Virus record (IMG/VR): IMGVR_UViG_3300025133_000269
Coordinates: 1 to 39,760 of that record
Origin: a virus
Strand: one strand, 5' to 3'
DNA length: 39,760 nt
Below are positions 1-7,522 of this stretch, in pieces. How positions within the stretch are numbered: position 1 is the first letter of the stretch; every line of letters begins with the position of its first letter. The notes below the pieces were generated by a model. The model was not told the DNA's origin. It did not search any database and worked only from the letters and a program-made list of their open reading frames with translations. The translations under genes were made by a program, and so were the position numbers.

Positions 1-157
1 AAATTACTCTAACCACCTCCCAGTAATGGGGATAACTGCACCCTCCTCTGTTGTGCTGTTTTAATCTTCGTGATAGATTTTTAGATTTTCCAATTTTAAT
101 ACAATCTGTCCACGATTTATTTACAATAAAATATACACATGCCATGTTCATTAGAGA
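1..157. other. Non-coding stretch at left edge
   Basis: No convincing gene is seen in these first bases, which lie just beyond the 3' end of the minus-strand gene ending at 158. Read on the minus strand it contains two purine-rich SD-like strings (AGGAGGG near 42-48 and GGGAGGTGG near 20-28), so the next minus-strand gene may start just outside the window. The same place also carries GGTGGTTAGAG, a string common in tRNA D-arms, but the rest of such a tRNA would lie off the edge. Neither reading can be decided here. Confidence 0.4.
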
Positions 158-427
158 TCAACCAAAAAGCAATTTTTTTGTTTTATTCCCAATCACACCA
201 GGGTTGCCAACCACACGAACAGTGCGACCATCTGCCAACTGCACTTTTGAAAATTGTTGTGCATCATGTAACCCATCAGGTAGTCTTCCAGAAGCGTGAA
301 GTGCTGCCGCATCTTCATCAGGAACTACCGATACAACGTGACTCGGATTAATAATAATTTCTCGTAGAAAGACTCGTTCTTTTTGCTGAATCACTTCTAC
401 TAAATTAATCATTCTCACTTTTCTCAT
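158..427 (-). CDS. Small FlbD-like phage protein
   Basis: An 89-residue protein of unknown role. From residue 6 on (MINLVEV) it has the layout of small FlbD-like/phage beta-rich proteins: a hydrophobic strand, then REIIINPSHVVSVVPD, then a strand pair KVQLADGRTVRVVGNP. This resemblance is by pattern only. The start is uncertain: ATG at 427 overlaps the upstream gene by 23 bases, while ATG at 412 (MINLVEV) overlaps by 8 and fits the family-like N terminus better; neither has a strong SD. It is the last gene of the operon coming from 1369. Confidence 0.65.
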   Translation of the reverse strand: MRKVRMINLVEVIQQKERVFLREIIINPSHVVSVVPDEDAAALHASGRLPDGLHDAQQFSKVQLADGRTVRVVGNPGVIGNKTKKLLFG

Positions 428-767
428 CTACAATATTCTCCGCTGAAACTTCTTGGGTGTTGCTGCTTGGTGTTGGCATCAATCCCTCGGGAGGCATTCC
501 AGACTTTAAATCCACCTCTGCTTTAGCAAACCCCTGAATGATATTAGAATACTCTACAAGTTTTTGATCCACCTTCGCCAAGTCTTGACGCAACGTATCA
601 ATAGAACCTAGTGCCTCGGAATGGCACCCGGTTAACATATGGGTTCTCGCTTCTAAGAAGTGCCTTCCCGCTTCCGGGTACTCTATATCATAAAGATTTC
701 TTAACATTTGCGCCATTGTTTTAGGTAAATCTTCATATTCAATTTGATAACTAATTGTAACTTTCAT
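405..767 (-). CDS. Hypothetical protein, 120 aa
   Basis: No family recognised. The first third starts with a beta strand (MKVTISYQIEYEDLP) and is followed by long helical stretches (roughly residues 15-85) and a polar, acidic, probably disordered tail of about 35 residues. The start ATG overlaps the stop of the upstream gene as ATGA, so the two are probably translationally coupled, and an AGGAAA lies 8-10 bases upstream. Probably soluble; no signal peptide or membrane segment. Confidence 0.7.
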   Translation of the reverse strand: MKVTISYQIEYEDLPKTMAQMLRNLYDIEYPEAGRHFLEARTHMLTGCHSEALGSIDTLRQDLAKVDQKLVEYSNIIQGFAKAEVDLKSGMPPEGLMPTPSSNTQEVSAENIVDEKSEND

Positions 768-1369
768 ACATATTTTCCTTTTTTATCTGGTTTTTTTAAT
801 TGTCTTTCTTCTACTGCTACAGGGTTTGATTCCCCAAAGAGTAAAACTAAATAACACTTTGCGCCTTTGGCATGACTAATAATCACTTGCTTGCTATTCA
901 AGACCATCGCTAGGCGGTTGGATCTACGAGGGTTATAACGATCACTTCTAAACTGAACCTTTGTCCCATCGGGGAATTTGGGGTCAGCGGTCCAATTTCT
1001 CCATACACCTTCCGCATATTTGTTTTCAGACATTTTCTTATAGCGGTGAAGTGGGGGCACATAATCTTCTCGTTCTAAAATATTACGTGCTATATCTGAA
1101 AAATAAGAAGTTCGGGTATAGTATTCTGCTATAACCCTCGCTTTTTTTTGGTCGTATCGCCGATAAGTGTCCACCCATTTTTTAAGTTTTTCTTTTTCCT
1201 GGGGTGAAAAACGAGATTGAATTTTATTAAAAGTGGCGAGTTGTCTTTCCGACAAAGATGATCGCTTAATGTATTGATCCTTGATGGACTCTAAAAAACC
1301 TTTGCTCCAATCATCTAAAAGCGGTTCGCACAAGAGTAAATCTATTTTTTCAGGTAATTTCTCAATCAT
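764..1369 (-). CDS. Hypothetical protein, 201 aa, first gene after a consensus promoter
   Basis: Function not recognised. The N-terminal half is helical and includes a segment around residues 36-55 (SSLSERQLATFNKIQSRFS) typical of small helical modules in phage hypothetical proteins; the C-terminal third (about residues 130-195) is beta-rich and could be an SH3-like barrel. Basic overall at the C terminus. A TTGACA-17-TATAAT promoter lies directly upstream, with only 9 bases between the -10 box and the ATG and no Shine-Dalgarno, so this gene may be translated from a leaderless transcript. It heads a three-gene operon with the two genes downstream. Confidence 0.72.
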   Translation of the reverse strand: MIEKLPEKIDLLLCEPLLDDWSKGFLESIKDQYIKRSSLSERQLATFNKIQSRFSPQEKEKLKKWVDTYRRYDQKKARVIAEYYTRTSYFSDIARNILEREDYVPPLHRYKKMSENKYAEGVWRNWTADPKFPDGTKVQFRSDRYNPRRSNRLAMVLNSKQVIISHAKGAKCYLVLLFGESNPVAVEERQLKKPDKKGKYV

Positions 1370-1378
1370 GGTAAAATA

Positions 1379-1407
1379 ATTATAAATTCTTTACTAATGA
1401 ATGTCAA
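1379..1407 (-). promoter_or_regulatory. Consensus sigma-70 promoter, probably leaderless
   Basis: On the minus strand TTGACA (1407-1402), a 17-bp spacer and TATAAT (1384-1379): a perfect match to the bacterial sigma-70 consensus. It overlaps the stop region of the gene ending at 1409. The ATG of the next gene is 9 bases after the -10 box, so the expected transcription start is 2-3 bases before the ATG. Confidence 0.8.
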
Positions 1408-1408
1408 C

Positions 1409-1696
1409 CTATTTTAGAAGAAGATTGGCGATATAGGTGAGAAACCCTCCCCCAAACGCAGAAAAGATTAACCAAATTATCTTAGAATCAGAATTTCTAG
1501 TGTTTTCGACCACTTTTAATCGAGAGTATAAACCCTGATCCGGTTCATAAAGTGCATCACTAATCTTAGTTAATTCTTCTTTCATGGATTGCTGGTTTTC
1601 TTTGATATTATCAATCCCATCAATAATTTTTCCTTCTAAGAATTGAACCCTGGTAGCGAGTTCGTAAATGTTTAAAGGTTCATTCTGGTTATTCAT
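1409..1696 (-). CDS. Coiled-coil protein with C-terminal membrane segment, holin-like (XhlA-type)
   Basis: A 95-residue protein: about 70 residues of charged helix, predicted coiled coil (LATRVQFLEGKIIDGIDNIK, then KEELTKISDALY), and one C-terminal transmembrane helix (IIWLIFSAFGGGFLTYIANL) ending in a lysine. This arrangement resembles XhlA-type membrane-associated lysis proteins and small phage membrane proteins in general. A zinc amidase is encoded at 4453-5232 in the same direction, which suits a lysis role, but that is inference; a single C-terminal anchor is also found in other phage membrane proteins. It starts 15 bases after groEL without a clear SD. Confidence 0.65.
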   Translation of the reverse strand: MNNQNEPLNIYELATRVQFLEGKIIDGIDNIKENQQSMKEELTKISDALYEPDQGLYSRLKVVENTRNSDSKIIWLIFSAFGGGFLTYIANLLLK

Positions 1697-1710
1697 ACTA
1701 TAAATAGGGC

Positions 1711-3291
1711 TTATTTGTCGATTGGTTCCTCAACAATCGCATGATCAGTTAACAATAATGTCGATGCAGCAGAAGCAGCATTTTCTAAAGCACACCTCAC
1801 AACCTTAGAGGGGTCAATGATTCCATAAGTAAACATATTGACTATTTCTCCAGTGGCAACATTGATGCCCGATTCGATATTGGTGTGGGTTTCTACTTTC
1901 TCTAAGTATATATCTGCTGATAGTCCAGCATTTTGAAGCATTTTTCTAAAAGGTTCCTTAGATGCTTCTTTAATAATTTCTACACCAACAGACTGTTCTT
2001 TATTGGCACCTTCTACTTCTAAATTTTTCATAATCCTTAAAAGAGTAGCAGACCCGCCAGCAATAATACCTTCATCAAGTGCAGAATTGACTGCCTCTAA
2101 AGCGTCTTCAACACGATGCTTCTTTTCTGTCATTTCTACTTCAGTCAGTCCACCTACTTTAATAATCGCAATCGCAGACGCAAGGCGCGTTATGCTTTCT
2201 TGAATCTTCTCGCACTTGGATAGGGAGGGTTCTTCTTCTAACTCACGCTTGAGAAGATTAATTCGCCTTTCCACCGCGTCATCATCTTGATTACCCCCCA
2301 CAATAGTTGTATGAAACTTAGAAGACTCAACAGTCTCTGCGGTTCCTAAGTGTTCTAACGTAACATTTCGTAAGGACACCCCACATTCACGAGAAATAAA
2401 TTTAGCACCTACTGAGATAGCAAGATCAAAAAGGATGCTGCGGCGTTCTTCGCCGTATCGGGGTGCCTTAATGCCCGCAACTTTCATGGTGCCTTTCATA
2501 GCATTCATAATCATAGCAGCAAGTGCCTGCCCTGAAATATCTTCTGCCACAATAATAAATGGGCGACCGTCTCGGGCAGCAATCTCCAACACTGGCAAAA
2601 CTTCATCAATACTTGTGATTGCCCTATCAGTTACTAAAATTAAACAATCATCGTGGCGTAGTGTACCTCTACGTTCATCTGTAATAAACGAAGTCGCAAG
2701 TAAACCTGAATCAAAACGGAACCCCTCAGAAAACTCCAAACTCGTTTCATTTGATTTCGCCTCTTGAATAGTTATTGCACCATCTTTACCCACAGCATCA
2801 ACAGCATTTCCAATTAATGCCCCGATTCCCTCATCTCCATTGGCAGAAATAGTTGCAATTTGCTCAATTTCTTCTTTAGATGAAATAGGTTTGGACTTTT
2901 CTTTAATCTTTTGAACCACTTCAGCAACTGCCAAATCAATACCTCGTTTAATTTCTATAGGGGAGACACCTGCCACTAAATGCGATTGAGATTTTTCTAA
3001 AATTGCTCGTGCAAATATAGTGGAGGTTGTAGTGCCATCACCAGCAGTAGCATTTGTTTCCTCACTCGCTTGTTTAATAATTTGTGCCCCTAGGTTTTCA
3101 AAAGGATCTTCAAAGTCAACAAACTTTGCAACTGTCACCCCATCTTTAGTGATCAAGGGTTTGGTATTGTGCCCTTTAATAATAACATTTCTGCCGCGAG
3201 GACCCAAAGTTGCCCCCACTGCATCAGCAAGTTTATTGACGCCATTCATTATTTTTTCATTAAGTTTTCTGCCCGATTCATATTGTTTCAT
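1711..3291 (-). CDS. groEL: Chaperonin GroEL (60 kDa)
   Basis: A 526-residue group I chaperonin that would form the ATP-driven folding ring in the host cytoplasm, probably to fold phage proteins such as the capsid. Diagnostic features: ATLGPRGRNVII (27-38), TKDGVTVAK with Asp50 (D52 in E. coli), AGDGTTTST (83-91, with the Asp87 equivalent) and RVEDAL carrying the D398 equivalent; the apical and C-terminal equatorial domains are full length. The usual Gly-Gly-Met tail is missing; the protein ends EEPIDK. SD GGAGAGG sits 7 bases before the ATG and two tandem sigma-70 promoters lie upstream, so it can be expressed on its own. No groES lies next to it; a GroES-like gene is at 21431-21748. Confidence 0.97.
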   Translation of the reverse strand: MKQYESGRKLNEKIMNGVNKLADAVGATLGPRGRNVIIKGHNTKPLITKDGVTVAKFVDFEDPFENLGAQIIKQASEETNATAGDGTTTSTIFARAILEKSQSHLVAGVSPIEIKRGIDLAVAEVVQKIKEKSKPISSKEEIEQIATISANGDEGIGALIGNAVDAVGKDGAITIQEAKSNETSLEFSEGFRFDSGLLATSFITDERRGTLRHDDCLILVTDRAITSIDEVLPVLEIAARDGRPFIIVAEDISGQALAAMIMNAMKGTMKVAGIKAPRYGEERRSILFDLAISVGAKFISRECGVSLRNVTLEHLGTAETVESSKFHTTIVGGNQDDDAVERRINLLKRELEEEPSLSKCEKIQESITRLASAIAIIKVGGLTEVEMTEKKHRVEDALEAVNSALDEGIIAGGSATLLRIMKNLEVEGANKEQSVGVEIIKEASKEPFRKMLQNAGLSADIYLEKVETHTNIESGINVATGEIVNMFTYGIIDPSKVVRCALENAASAASTLLLTDHAIVEEPIDK

Positions 3292-3317
3292 TAATTAACC
3301 TCTCCAAAGTAATAAAA

Positions 3318-3347
3318 ATATTAACACACCTATAAAAGAAATGTCAA
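3318..3347 (-). promoter_or_regulatory. groEL promoter P1 (proximal)
   Basis: Minus strand TTGACA (3347-3342), 18-bp spacer, TAATAT (3323-3318). The predicted transcript start leaves a leader of about 20 bases that includes the GGAGAGG ribosome site of groEL. Confidence 0.7.
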
Positions 3348-3355
3348 TCTTTTTT

Positions 3356-3383
3356 ATTATAAAAACGGTGAAAAAATCGTCAA
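3356..3383 (-). promoter_or_regulatory. groEL promoter P2 (distal)
   Basis: Minus strand TTGACG (3383-3378), 16-bp spacer, TATAAT (3361-3356). It lies in the 97-base gap between the nuclease-like gene and groEL, directly upstream of the second promoter. No inverted repeat of the CIRCE type was seen. Confidence 0.65.
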
Positions 3384-3388
3384 GGGTA

Positions 3389-4456
3389 TTATTTGCCCAA
3401 TAATTTAATTGAACTAGCAAATGGGCGCGACTCCCACTTTACACGTATCTTGAACCAATAGGTTTGTTTACCTGTGGGACTTATACCATAAAATTTAAGT
3501 GCGGCGGTTTGCTGCTCTTTTCCCTTGATCTCTACGAAATCAACTTCTTCTACGATTATATCATCGCGAGATAAAGATTTGGCAATCTCACTATGCATGG
3601 GGTCTTGAATGTCTGCTGAATAACCCCCCTCACTCCCTCTCCCTGTTGCTACTATATAATAAGGCATATTTAATTTACTAGCACGAATCCAGTCTCTGCG
3701 GAGGTGTAATTTCAATTGACGCTGATATAGTGTCTGGGTCATGTAGTCTACCATTCTATCTCGGATGACGCGCAGCACTCTTATTCCATAGAAATACAGA
3801 CTATGTATAAATTCAGGGTCTGCGCCCGACTCCTGTAAACTCTTAATAAGGGTGTCCCGCGAATTGTCGGTCCCATCTAATAACTCTGCTCTATATTTAG
3901 GAAATTTACGGGCAAGTTTTATCAATTCACGCGCCTTTATAACCTCCAAACCTTTCTTGGCATACTCAGGCACCCCTGGATTGGCAAACGCTATACCGCC
4001 AGTTTTTTTGCTTGTAGATTTAGCAGAAACACCCAAGAAACTATTATTACCAAATTTTAATAAAACATCGGCGGGGTTCTTGTTACCCGGAGGGTATTGT
4101 GGTAAGGGGGCAATCGCACGCTGTAGAGCGCCCGCTGTGCCAGTCCAGATCACATTTGTTGGGGTTCCATAATCATTCGCCTGCGCCCATTCTATTACTG
4201 CATCTGCCATCGCCCATGCTCTTTCATTTTGTGTGTCGAAAATCTCGTCAGTAAGGTTCGCCTCGTCCTTCAGAGAATAAATTTTATCATTTACTGCTTG
4301 CGCTCCACCGATTTCGCCAACTTGATTCAATCCACTCTCTTCCGCGAGATACCAACACAATAAGACTTCATTAAGTGCACCTTCTTTTGCCTCCGATTTT
4401 TTCTCATAAAGGGGGAGCATTTCTTCAATCATCTTTTCCAATTCGTTCAAATTCAT
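3389..4456 (-). CDS. Possible PD-(D/E)XK-type nuclease, 355 aa
   Basis: Function not firmly known. The centre has a candidate nuclease core: NKNPADVLLKFG with Asp130 on a strand, then FLGVSAKST with Ser144-x-Lys146 about 15 residues later, which follows the D...(E/Q/S)xK pattern of PD-(D/E)XK enzymes, with Ser in the usual acidic position. The flanks are helical and basic (QRQLKLHLRRDWIRASK), suiting nucleic-acid binding. The start ATG overlaps the amidase stop as ATGA, so it is coupled to the lysis/protease operon. It could instead be a structural or host-takeover protein with a fortuitous motif. Confidence 0.6.
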   Translation of the reverse strand: MNLNELEKMIEEMLPLYEKKSEAKEGALNEVLLCWYLAEESGLNQVGEIGGAQAVNDKIYSLKDEANLTDEIFDTQNERAWAMADAVIEWAQANDYGTPTNVIWTGTAGALQRAIAPLPQYPPGNKNPADVLLKFGNNSFLGVSAKSTSKKTGGIAFANPGVPEYAKKGLEVIKARELIKLARKFPKYRAELLDGTDNSRDTLIKSLQESGADPEFIHSLYFYGIRVLRVIRDRMVDYMTQTLYQRQLKLHLRRDWIRASKLNMPYYIVATGRGSEGGYSADIQDPMHSEIAKSLSRDDIIVEEVDFVEIKGKEQQTAALKFYGISPTGKQTYWFKIRVKWESRPFASSIKLLGK

Positions 4457-5232
4457 TTGATTACCTCATCAATCTTAAATCCCGCACAATCAATCTTTCT
4501 CTTGGTGATGTGATAATGATTCACCACACCCTTAAATGTTCCTGAGCAGGCGTCTTTATAAATAGTTTTAATAAGTTGATCGTTCTCTCTTGGAACCTCC
4601 AAGGGTATATCGTATATTTTATTTAGTGCTTTTGCTAATGCGGCAAACGCCTGCTGCTGAACTGGATAAAATCCCAGGTGGGGTTCAAGTGTTCTACCGT
4701 GAACCTTAGAATCAGATAACACAGGGCGCTTGCCAAATTGCTTCTGAACATAAGTTTTTTGATATCGCGGATAATATGCATTAGAAATCTCAACCCCGAT
4801 ACTTGTGTTGTTGACTTTTCTATTCCCGGCGTGGTATCCAATATGATTGGTGTCCATAATCTGATAAATGGTTCCATCGTTATCAATCAAGAAGTGTACG
4901 GAAAGTTTGCGTTTTGTAAGAACTTTAAAACAACTTTTTGAGGAGAGGCATACATCCCAATGTGCCACGAACATTGTAGAAGTACGCTCATTTTTAACTT
5001 TTTTATAACAATCCGAAGGAAGTTTTAACCCCGATGGGTCTTCGTAAGTAATTACCTTATCCCATTTAATCTGTTGTGGTTTTCCATTACAAATAATATA
5101 TTTAAAGGTGTGGTCTTTCTCTAGATGGCGCTCGATCTTCGTTGCATCCTTTTCTATCTCTTGAAGGCGAAATTGATGACTGGGTTGCTTCAACGAAATA
5201 CAAGCACGAATAAGACTATCAAATAATTTCAT
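4453..5232 (-). CDS. N-acetylmuramoyl-L-alanine amidase (zinc endolysin)
   Basis: Predicted to cut the amide bond between N-acetylmuramic acid and L-alanine in peptidoglycan during lysis. The Amidase_2/PGRP-type catalytic domain runs from about residue 85: AHWDV with His91 (first Zn ligand), the substrate-loop GYHAGN (132-137), SIGVEISNAY, and NHYHITKRKIDCAGF with His241 and Cys249, eight residues apart like His122 and Cys130 of T7 lysozyme. An 85-residue N-terminal extension of unknown role is present. No signal peptide, so it would need a holin. The start is ATG at 5232 (MKLFDS), preceded by GGGGA; an in-frame TTG two codons earlier is less likely. Overlaps the ClpP-like gene by 14 bases. 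Confidence 0.9.
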   Translation of the reverse strand: MKLFDSLIRACISLKQPSHQFRLQEIEKDATKIERHLEKDHTFKYIICNGKPQQIKWDKVITYEDPSGLKLPSDCYKKVKNERTSTMFVAHWDVCLSSKSCFKVLTKRKLSVHFLIDNDGTIYQIMDTNHIGYHAGNRKVNNTSIGVEISNAYYPRYQKTYVQKQFGKRPVLSDSKVHGRTLEPHLGFYPVQQQAFAALAKALNKIYDIPLEVPRENDQLIKTIYKDACSGTFKGVVNHYHITKRKIDCAGFKIDEVIK

Positions 5233-5872
5233 CTGCAATTCCCCACTTTAATGCCTGAGTAGCATCAAAATAAGTATCTGACTTTTTTCTAAAAATTGCT
5301 TTTAATTGCCGTGAAGACATATTTGAGTTTTCAGTAAGTGCCTCAATATACTTAGACTGATACCATTTAACCTCTTGAAGATTGTTTTCCAACTGCTTGA
5401 TTGATCCAAAATCCCCACCAGAAATCGAATGAAGCATTAGACGAGTATACTTACCAATTTTACGCTTTCCTTTGGTGCCCGCTGCTAAAAGAAGAATACC
5501 TGCGGACATTACCTTGCCTACGCCCACGGTGTGGATCTCGCTCGTTTCTTTGATTTGTCGGAGAACATCAACAACACCAAACATTTCTTGAACGTGCCCG
5601 CCCTCTGTGGAAACAAGCATCTCTATAGGTTTTATTACTTGAGATTCGTCACCAGAATTATCTAACTTTTCTTGATCCATTAAGTTAATAGAGTATAAAT
5701 GTGATATAAGGGTTCTACAGTTATCTTCATTTACTTCTCCATATAATCCAACCATTCGCGCTTCATCAGCAAGCATGGACATTAAATCCTGGGGTGTGGA
5801 GGGGTCTTTAACTTCTTCTGCTGGTTTTTGGATATCCTCAGTCTCATTATTGATAAATTTCAAATTTTCCAT
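5219..5872 (-). CDS. ClpP-like serine protease
   Basis: A 217-residue S14 (ClpP) family peptidase. The fold is followed by IEMLVSTEGGHV, the nucleophile region GVGKVMSAGILLLAAGTKGKR with Ser123, TRLMLHSISGG with His148, and KSDTYFDATQALKWGIAD with Asp199 as candidate third residue. The acidic N-terminal 40 residues are extra. In phages such enzymes act either as capsid maturation proteases or as Clp-like proteases working with host ATPases; no capsid genes are visible nearby and it sits in an operon with the amidase, so which applies is open. GGAGAG lies just before the ATG, unusually close. Confidence 0.88.
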   Translation of the reverse strand: MENLKFINNETEDIQKPAEEVKDPSTPQDLMSMLADEARMVGLYGEVNEDNCRTLISHLYSINLMDQEKLDNSGDESQVIKPIEMLVSTEGGHVQEMFGVVDVLRQIKETSEIHTVGVGKVMSAGILLLAAGTKGKRKIGKYTRLMLHSISGGDFGSIKQLENNLQEVKWYQSKYIEALTENSNMSSRQLKAIFRKKSDTYFDATQALKWGIADEII

Positions 5873-6122
5873 CTCTCCATATAATATTGGTTTCGTTCTT
5901 TATATAACTATCTATAATACTTAAATAGTGTATCCAATCTTTATGTAACCGCTGACTATTCTTAGATTTTTTAAAACAAAGTTGAAGAATGGAATTTATC
6001 AAAAATGCTTTCTGACAATTTATTACATTATCAGCATATTGAATCGCGCCCTTTTGTTTTAAAAGATTGAGGATATACTCGCTCCTTTTTTCGTCAGACC
6101 ATTCATATAGTGGAGAACTCAC
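5847..6122 (-). CDS. Hypothetical protein, 91 aa
   Basis: Small, largely helical, basic protein with no recognised motif. The start is GTG at 6122, which overlaps the previous stop as GTGA, with AGGAAAG upstream; an ATG start is not available. It overlaps the ClpP-like gene by 26 bases. Expression is therefore most likely coupled to the neighbours. Contains two cysteines not arranged as a metal site. Confidence 0.6.
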   Translation of the reverse strand: MSSPLYEWSDEKRSEYILNLLKQKGAIQYADNVINCQKAFLINSILQLCFKKSKNSQRLHKDWIHYLSIIDSYIKNETNIIWRDGKFEIYQ

Positions 6123-6511
6123 TTATCATACTTTCCTTTCTTATATATATGTGTCAGTCTCTCCATCATACCCGACCAGTCCCGATCTTCTAAGTGCCAT
6201 TTATAATGCTCGGGGTATTCTTCTAAGAATTTCGCAACAGTATCTTTTTTCCACTCAATAAAGTTTTCGTCTAGCGTGTTGCGCAAAGTTTTCGCACTTT
6301 CAGGATCAAGTTCGTGAAGAACCTTGTAACACATTTGGTCTATAAAAGAAATTTGATGAACGGCGCTGCCGATCAACATTAAACAATCATCGGAACGCCT
6401 CATAACAAAATCAGACATCTCCATAAACGCTTTATACGATCCTACAAGCATTCGCAAAATATAACCAGCGAAAAAAGATAAGATGATCACTAACCAAACT
6501 TTTTCTTGCAT
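6119..6511 (-). CDS. Membrane-anchored hypothetical protein, 130 aa
   Basis: One N-terminal hydrophobic helix (VWLVIILSFFAGYILRMLV, residues 5-23) followed by a mostly helical, charged domain of about 105 residues that would face the cytoplasm or periplasm. No family recognised. A TTGACA promoter lies immediately upstream with the -10 box 6 bases from the ATG and no SD, so the mRNA may start at the AUG. It is the first gene of the operon leading through the ClpP-like protease and amidase; a spanin- or holin-like part in lysis is possible but unproven. Confidence 0.65.
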   Translation of the reverse strand: MQEKVWLVIILSFFAGYILRMLVGSYKAFMEMSDFVMRRSDDCLMLIGSAVHQISFIDQMCYKVLHELDPESAKTLRNTLDENFIEWKKDTVAKFLEEYPEHYKWHLEDRDWSGMMERLTHIYKKGKYDK

Positions 6512-6517
6512 ACCACA

Positions 6518-6546
6518 AGATTAATACAAGTGTGGGAAAATGTCAA
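6518..6546 (-). promoter_or_regulatory. Sigma-70 type promoter, probably leaderless
   Basis: Minus strand TTGACA (6546-6541), 17-bp spacer, TAATCT (6523-6518); the -35 is perfect, the -10 weaker. Six bases separate the -10 from the ATG at 6511, so transcription should begin at or next to the A of the start codon. It follows an intrinsic terminator directly. Confidence 0.6.
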
Positions 6547-6558
6547 ATGTTTTAATAG

Positions 6559-6587
6559 AAAAAAATTAGTTGATAGAGGATATCAAC
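6559..6587 (-). terminator. Intrinsic terminator (second of two)
   Basis: On the minus strand a 7-bp stem GTTGATA/TATCAAC with a 5-base loop, then TAA and seven T (6565-6559). It lies downstream of the hairpin at 6643-6680 and just upstream of the promoter for the next operon. Confidence 0.7.
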
Positions 6588-6642
6588 AATTCTGAAGGGC
6601 AATAAGAAAACCTAAAGAAGTTAACATCACCCCCAAATGAAA

Positions 6643-6680
6643 ACCGAAAGAGAAATAAACTAAACTATTTCTCTTTCGGT
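6643..6680 (-). terminator. Perfect 15-bp hairpin, probable terminator
   Basis: Arms 6643-6657 and 6666-6680 are perfectly complementary (ACCGAAAGAGAAATA), with an 8-base loop. On the minus strand the stem is followed by TTTCATTT, a broken U-tract. It lies 48 bases after the stop of the acidic protein gene and with the next hairpin forms a tandem terminator. The 216-base gap 6512-6727 holds only these two hairpins and a promoter. Confidence 0.65.
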
Positions 6681-6727
6681 CCATCTATGTTCTTCAGAGG
6701 GGAAAATATGACCTAAAGGATAAAAGA

Positions 6728-7456
6728 TTATTTTTTAGATTCTTTTAAAAGTCGATTAATAACTTTTTTATAAATTTTATTTTTAAGATTTTTTATTTGT
6801 ATTTGCTTGTTTTCAACCAGATCAATGTTCAAACCAGCAAGAGCAGATTCATAAAGATCCTCCTGCATGGGTTCTTCTTCAACCTCGGCATCCATAGCAA
6901 TTTCTTCGTCGCCCATGTCGGCAGACATTTCAAGTTCCGCATCTACTTCTTCTGGTGCTTCGTCAGATCCGCCTTCGTCGCCCATCGCAGCGCGGAGTTT
7001 ATCTGCTAGTGCAATAATGTCTCGCGCCTCATCATCCGTGAGGGTTACTTCATCTTCCATCGCAACATCATCTGCTTCAAGTTCATCACGTTCGCGATCT
7101 GCTTCAGAATCCATATCGCTTAGTTCATCTTCCGTAGCATCGCGTTCATCTTCCGCTTTCGATTCTTTTTTAACAAAATCATCGCCGTCATGGGTGTCGG
7201 ATTTGTCGTCGCTGCGCATACCGTGACCACTATCATCGATGTCTCCGTCAGCACCTTGATCACCTGCGGTTTCATCATCGTCATGATCGCCGGGGTGAGA
7301 TTTTGACTTCATCCCTGGGTGCCATGATCCTTTCTTTTCCGAAAGTGGGGCGTATTTTGTTGAAATGAACGAGTCGCTCAGTGCGTCAACACTGGCAAGT
7401 TTCATCATCCTACGAATGGTATTCTCATTTAAGAGTGCGTTCTTATTTTTTGACAT
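6728..7456 (-). CDS. Highly acidic protein, 242 aa, possible scaffold or structural protein
   Basis: A very acidic central region (about residues 50-195, dense in Asp/Glu with Met, Ala and Ser, probably disordered) lies between a conserved-looking N-terminal helix (LLNENTIRRMMKLASVDALS) and a basic C-terminal helix (NLKNKIYKKVINRLLKESKK). Similar layouts occur in T4-like marine phage proteins of unknown role and in prohead core/scaffold proteins; the assignment is inference. The start is ATG at 7456, with AAGGAG 9 bases upstream; an in-frame ATG at 7516 would add a hydrophobic leader but lacks an SD. It is followed by tandem terminators, so it ends its transcription unit. Confidence 0.75.
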   Translation of the reverse strand: MSKNKNALLNENTIRRMMKLASVDALSDSFISTKYAPLSEKKGSWHPGMKSKSHPGDHDDDETAGDQGADGDIDDSGHGMRSDDKSDTHDGDDFVKKESKAEDERDATEDELSDMDSEADRERDELEADDVAMEDEVTLTDDEARDIIALADKLRAAMGDEGGSDEAPEEVDAELEMSADMGDEEIAMDAEVEEEPMQEDLYESALAGLNIDLVENKQIQIKNLKNKIYKKVINRLLKESKK

Positions 7457-7522
7457 TATATTTTCTCCTTTAGGTCGTATAAAAATAATACAAAATAAAT
7501 AGTATTTAAACCACAAAAACGA

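Noticed and set aside
1-40. tRNA-like D-arm string GGTGGTTAGAG on the minus strand at the left edge
   Set aside because: Only the first third of a tRNA could be present; the acceptor arm is unusual, position 14 would not be A, and the anticodon and T arms lie outside the window.
6867-7226. Plus-strand 119-codon Ser-rich open frame
   Set aside because: It is the complement of the acidic Asp/Glu-rich gene; low complexity mirrors the opposite strand and there is no ribosome site.
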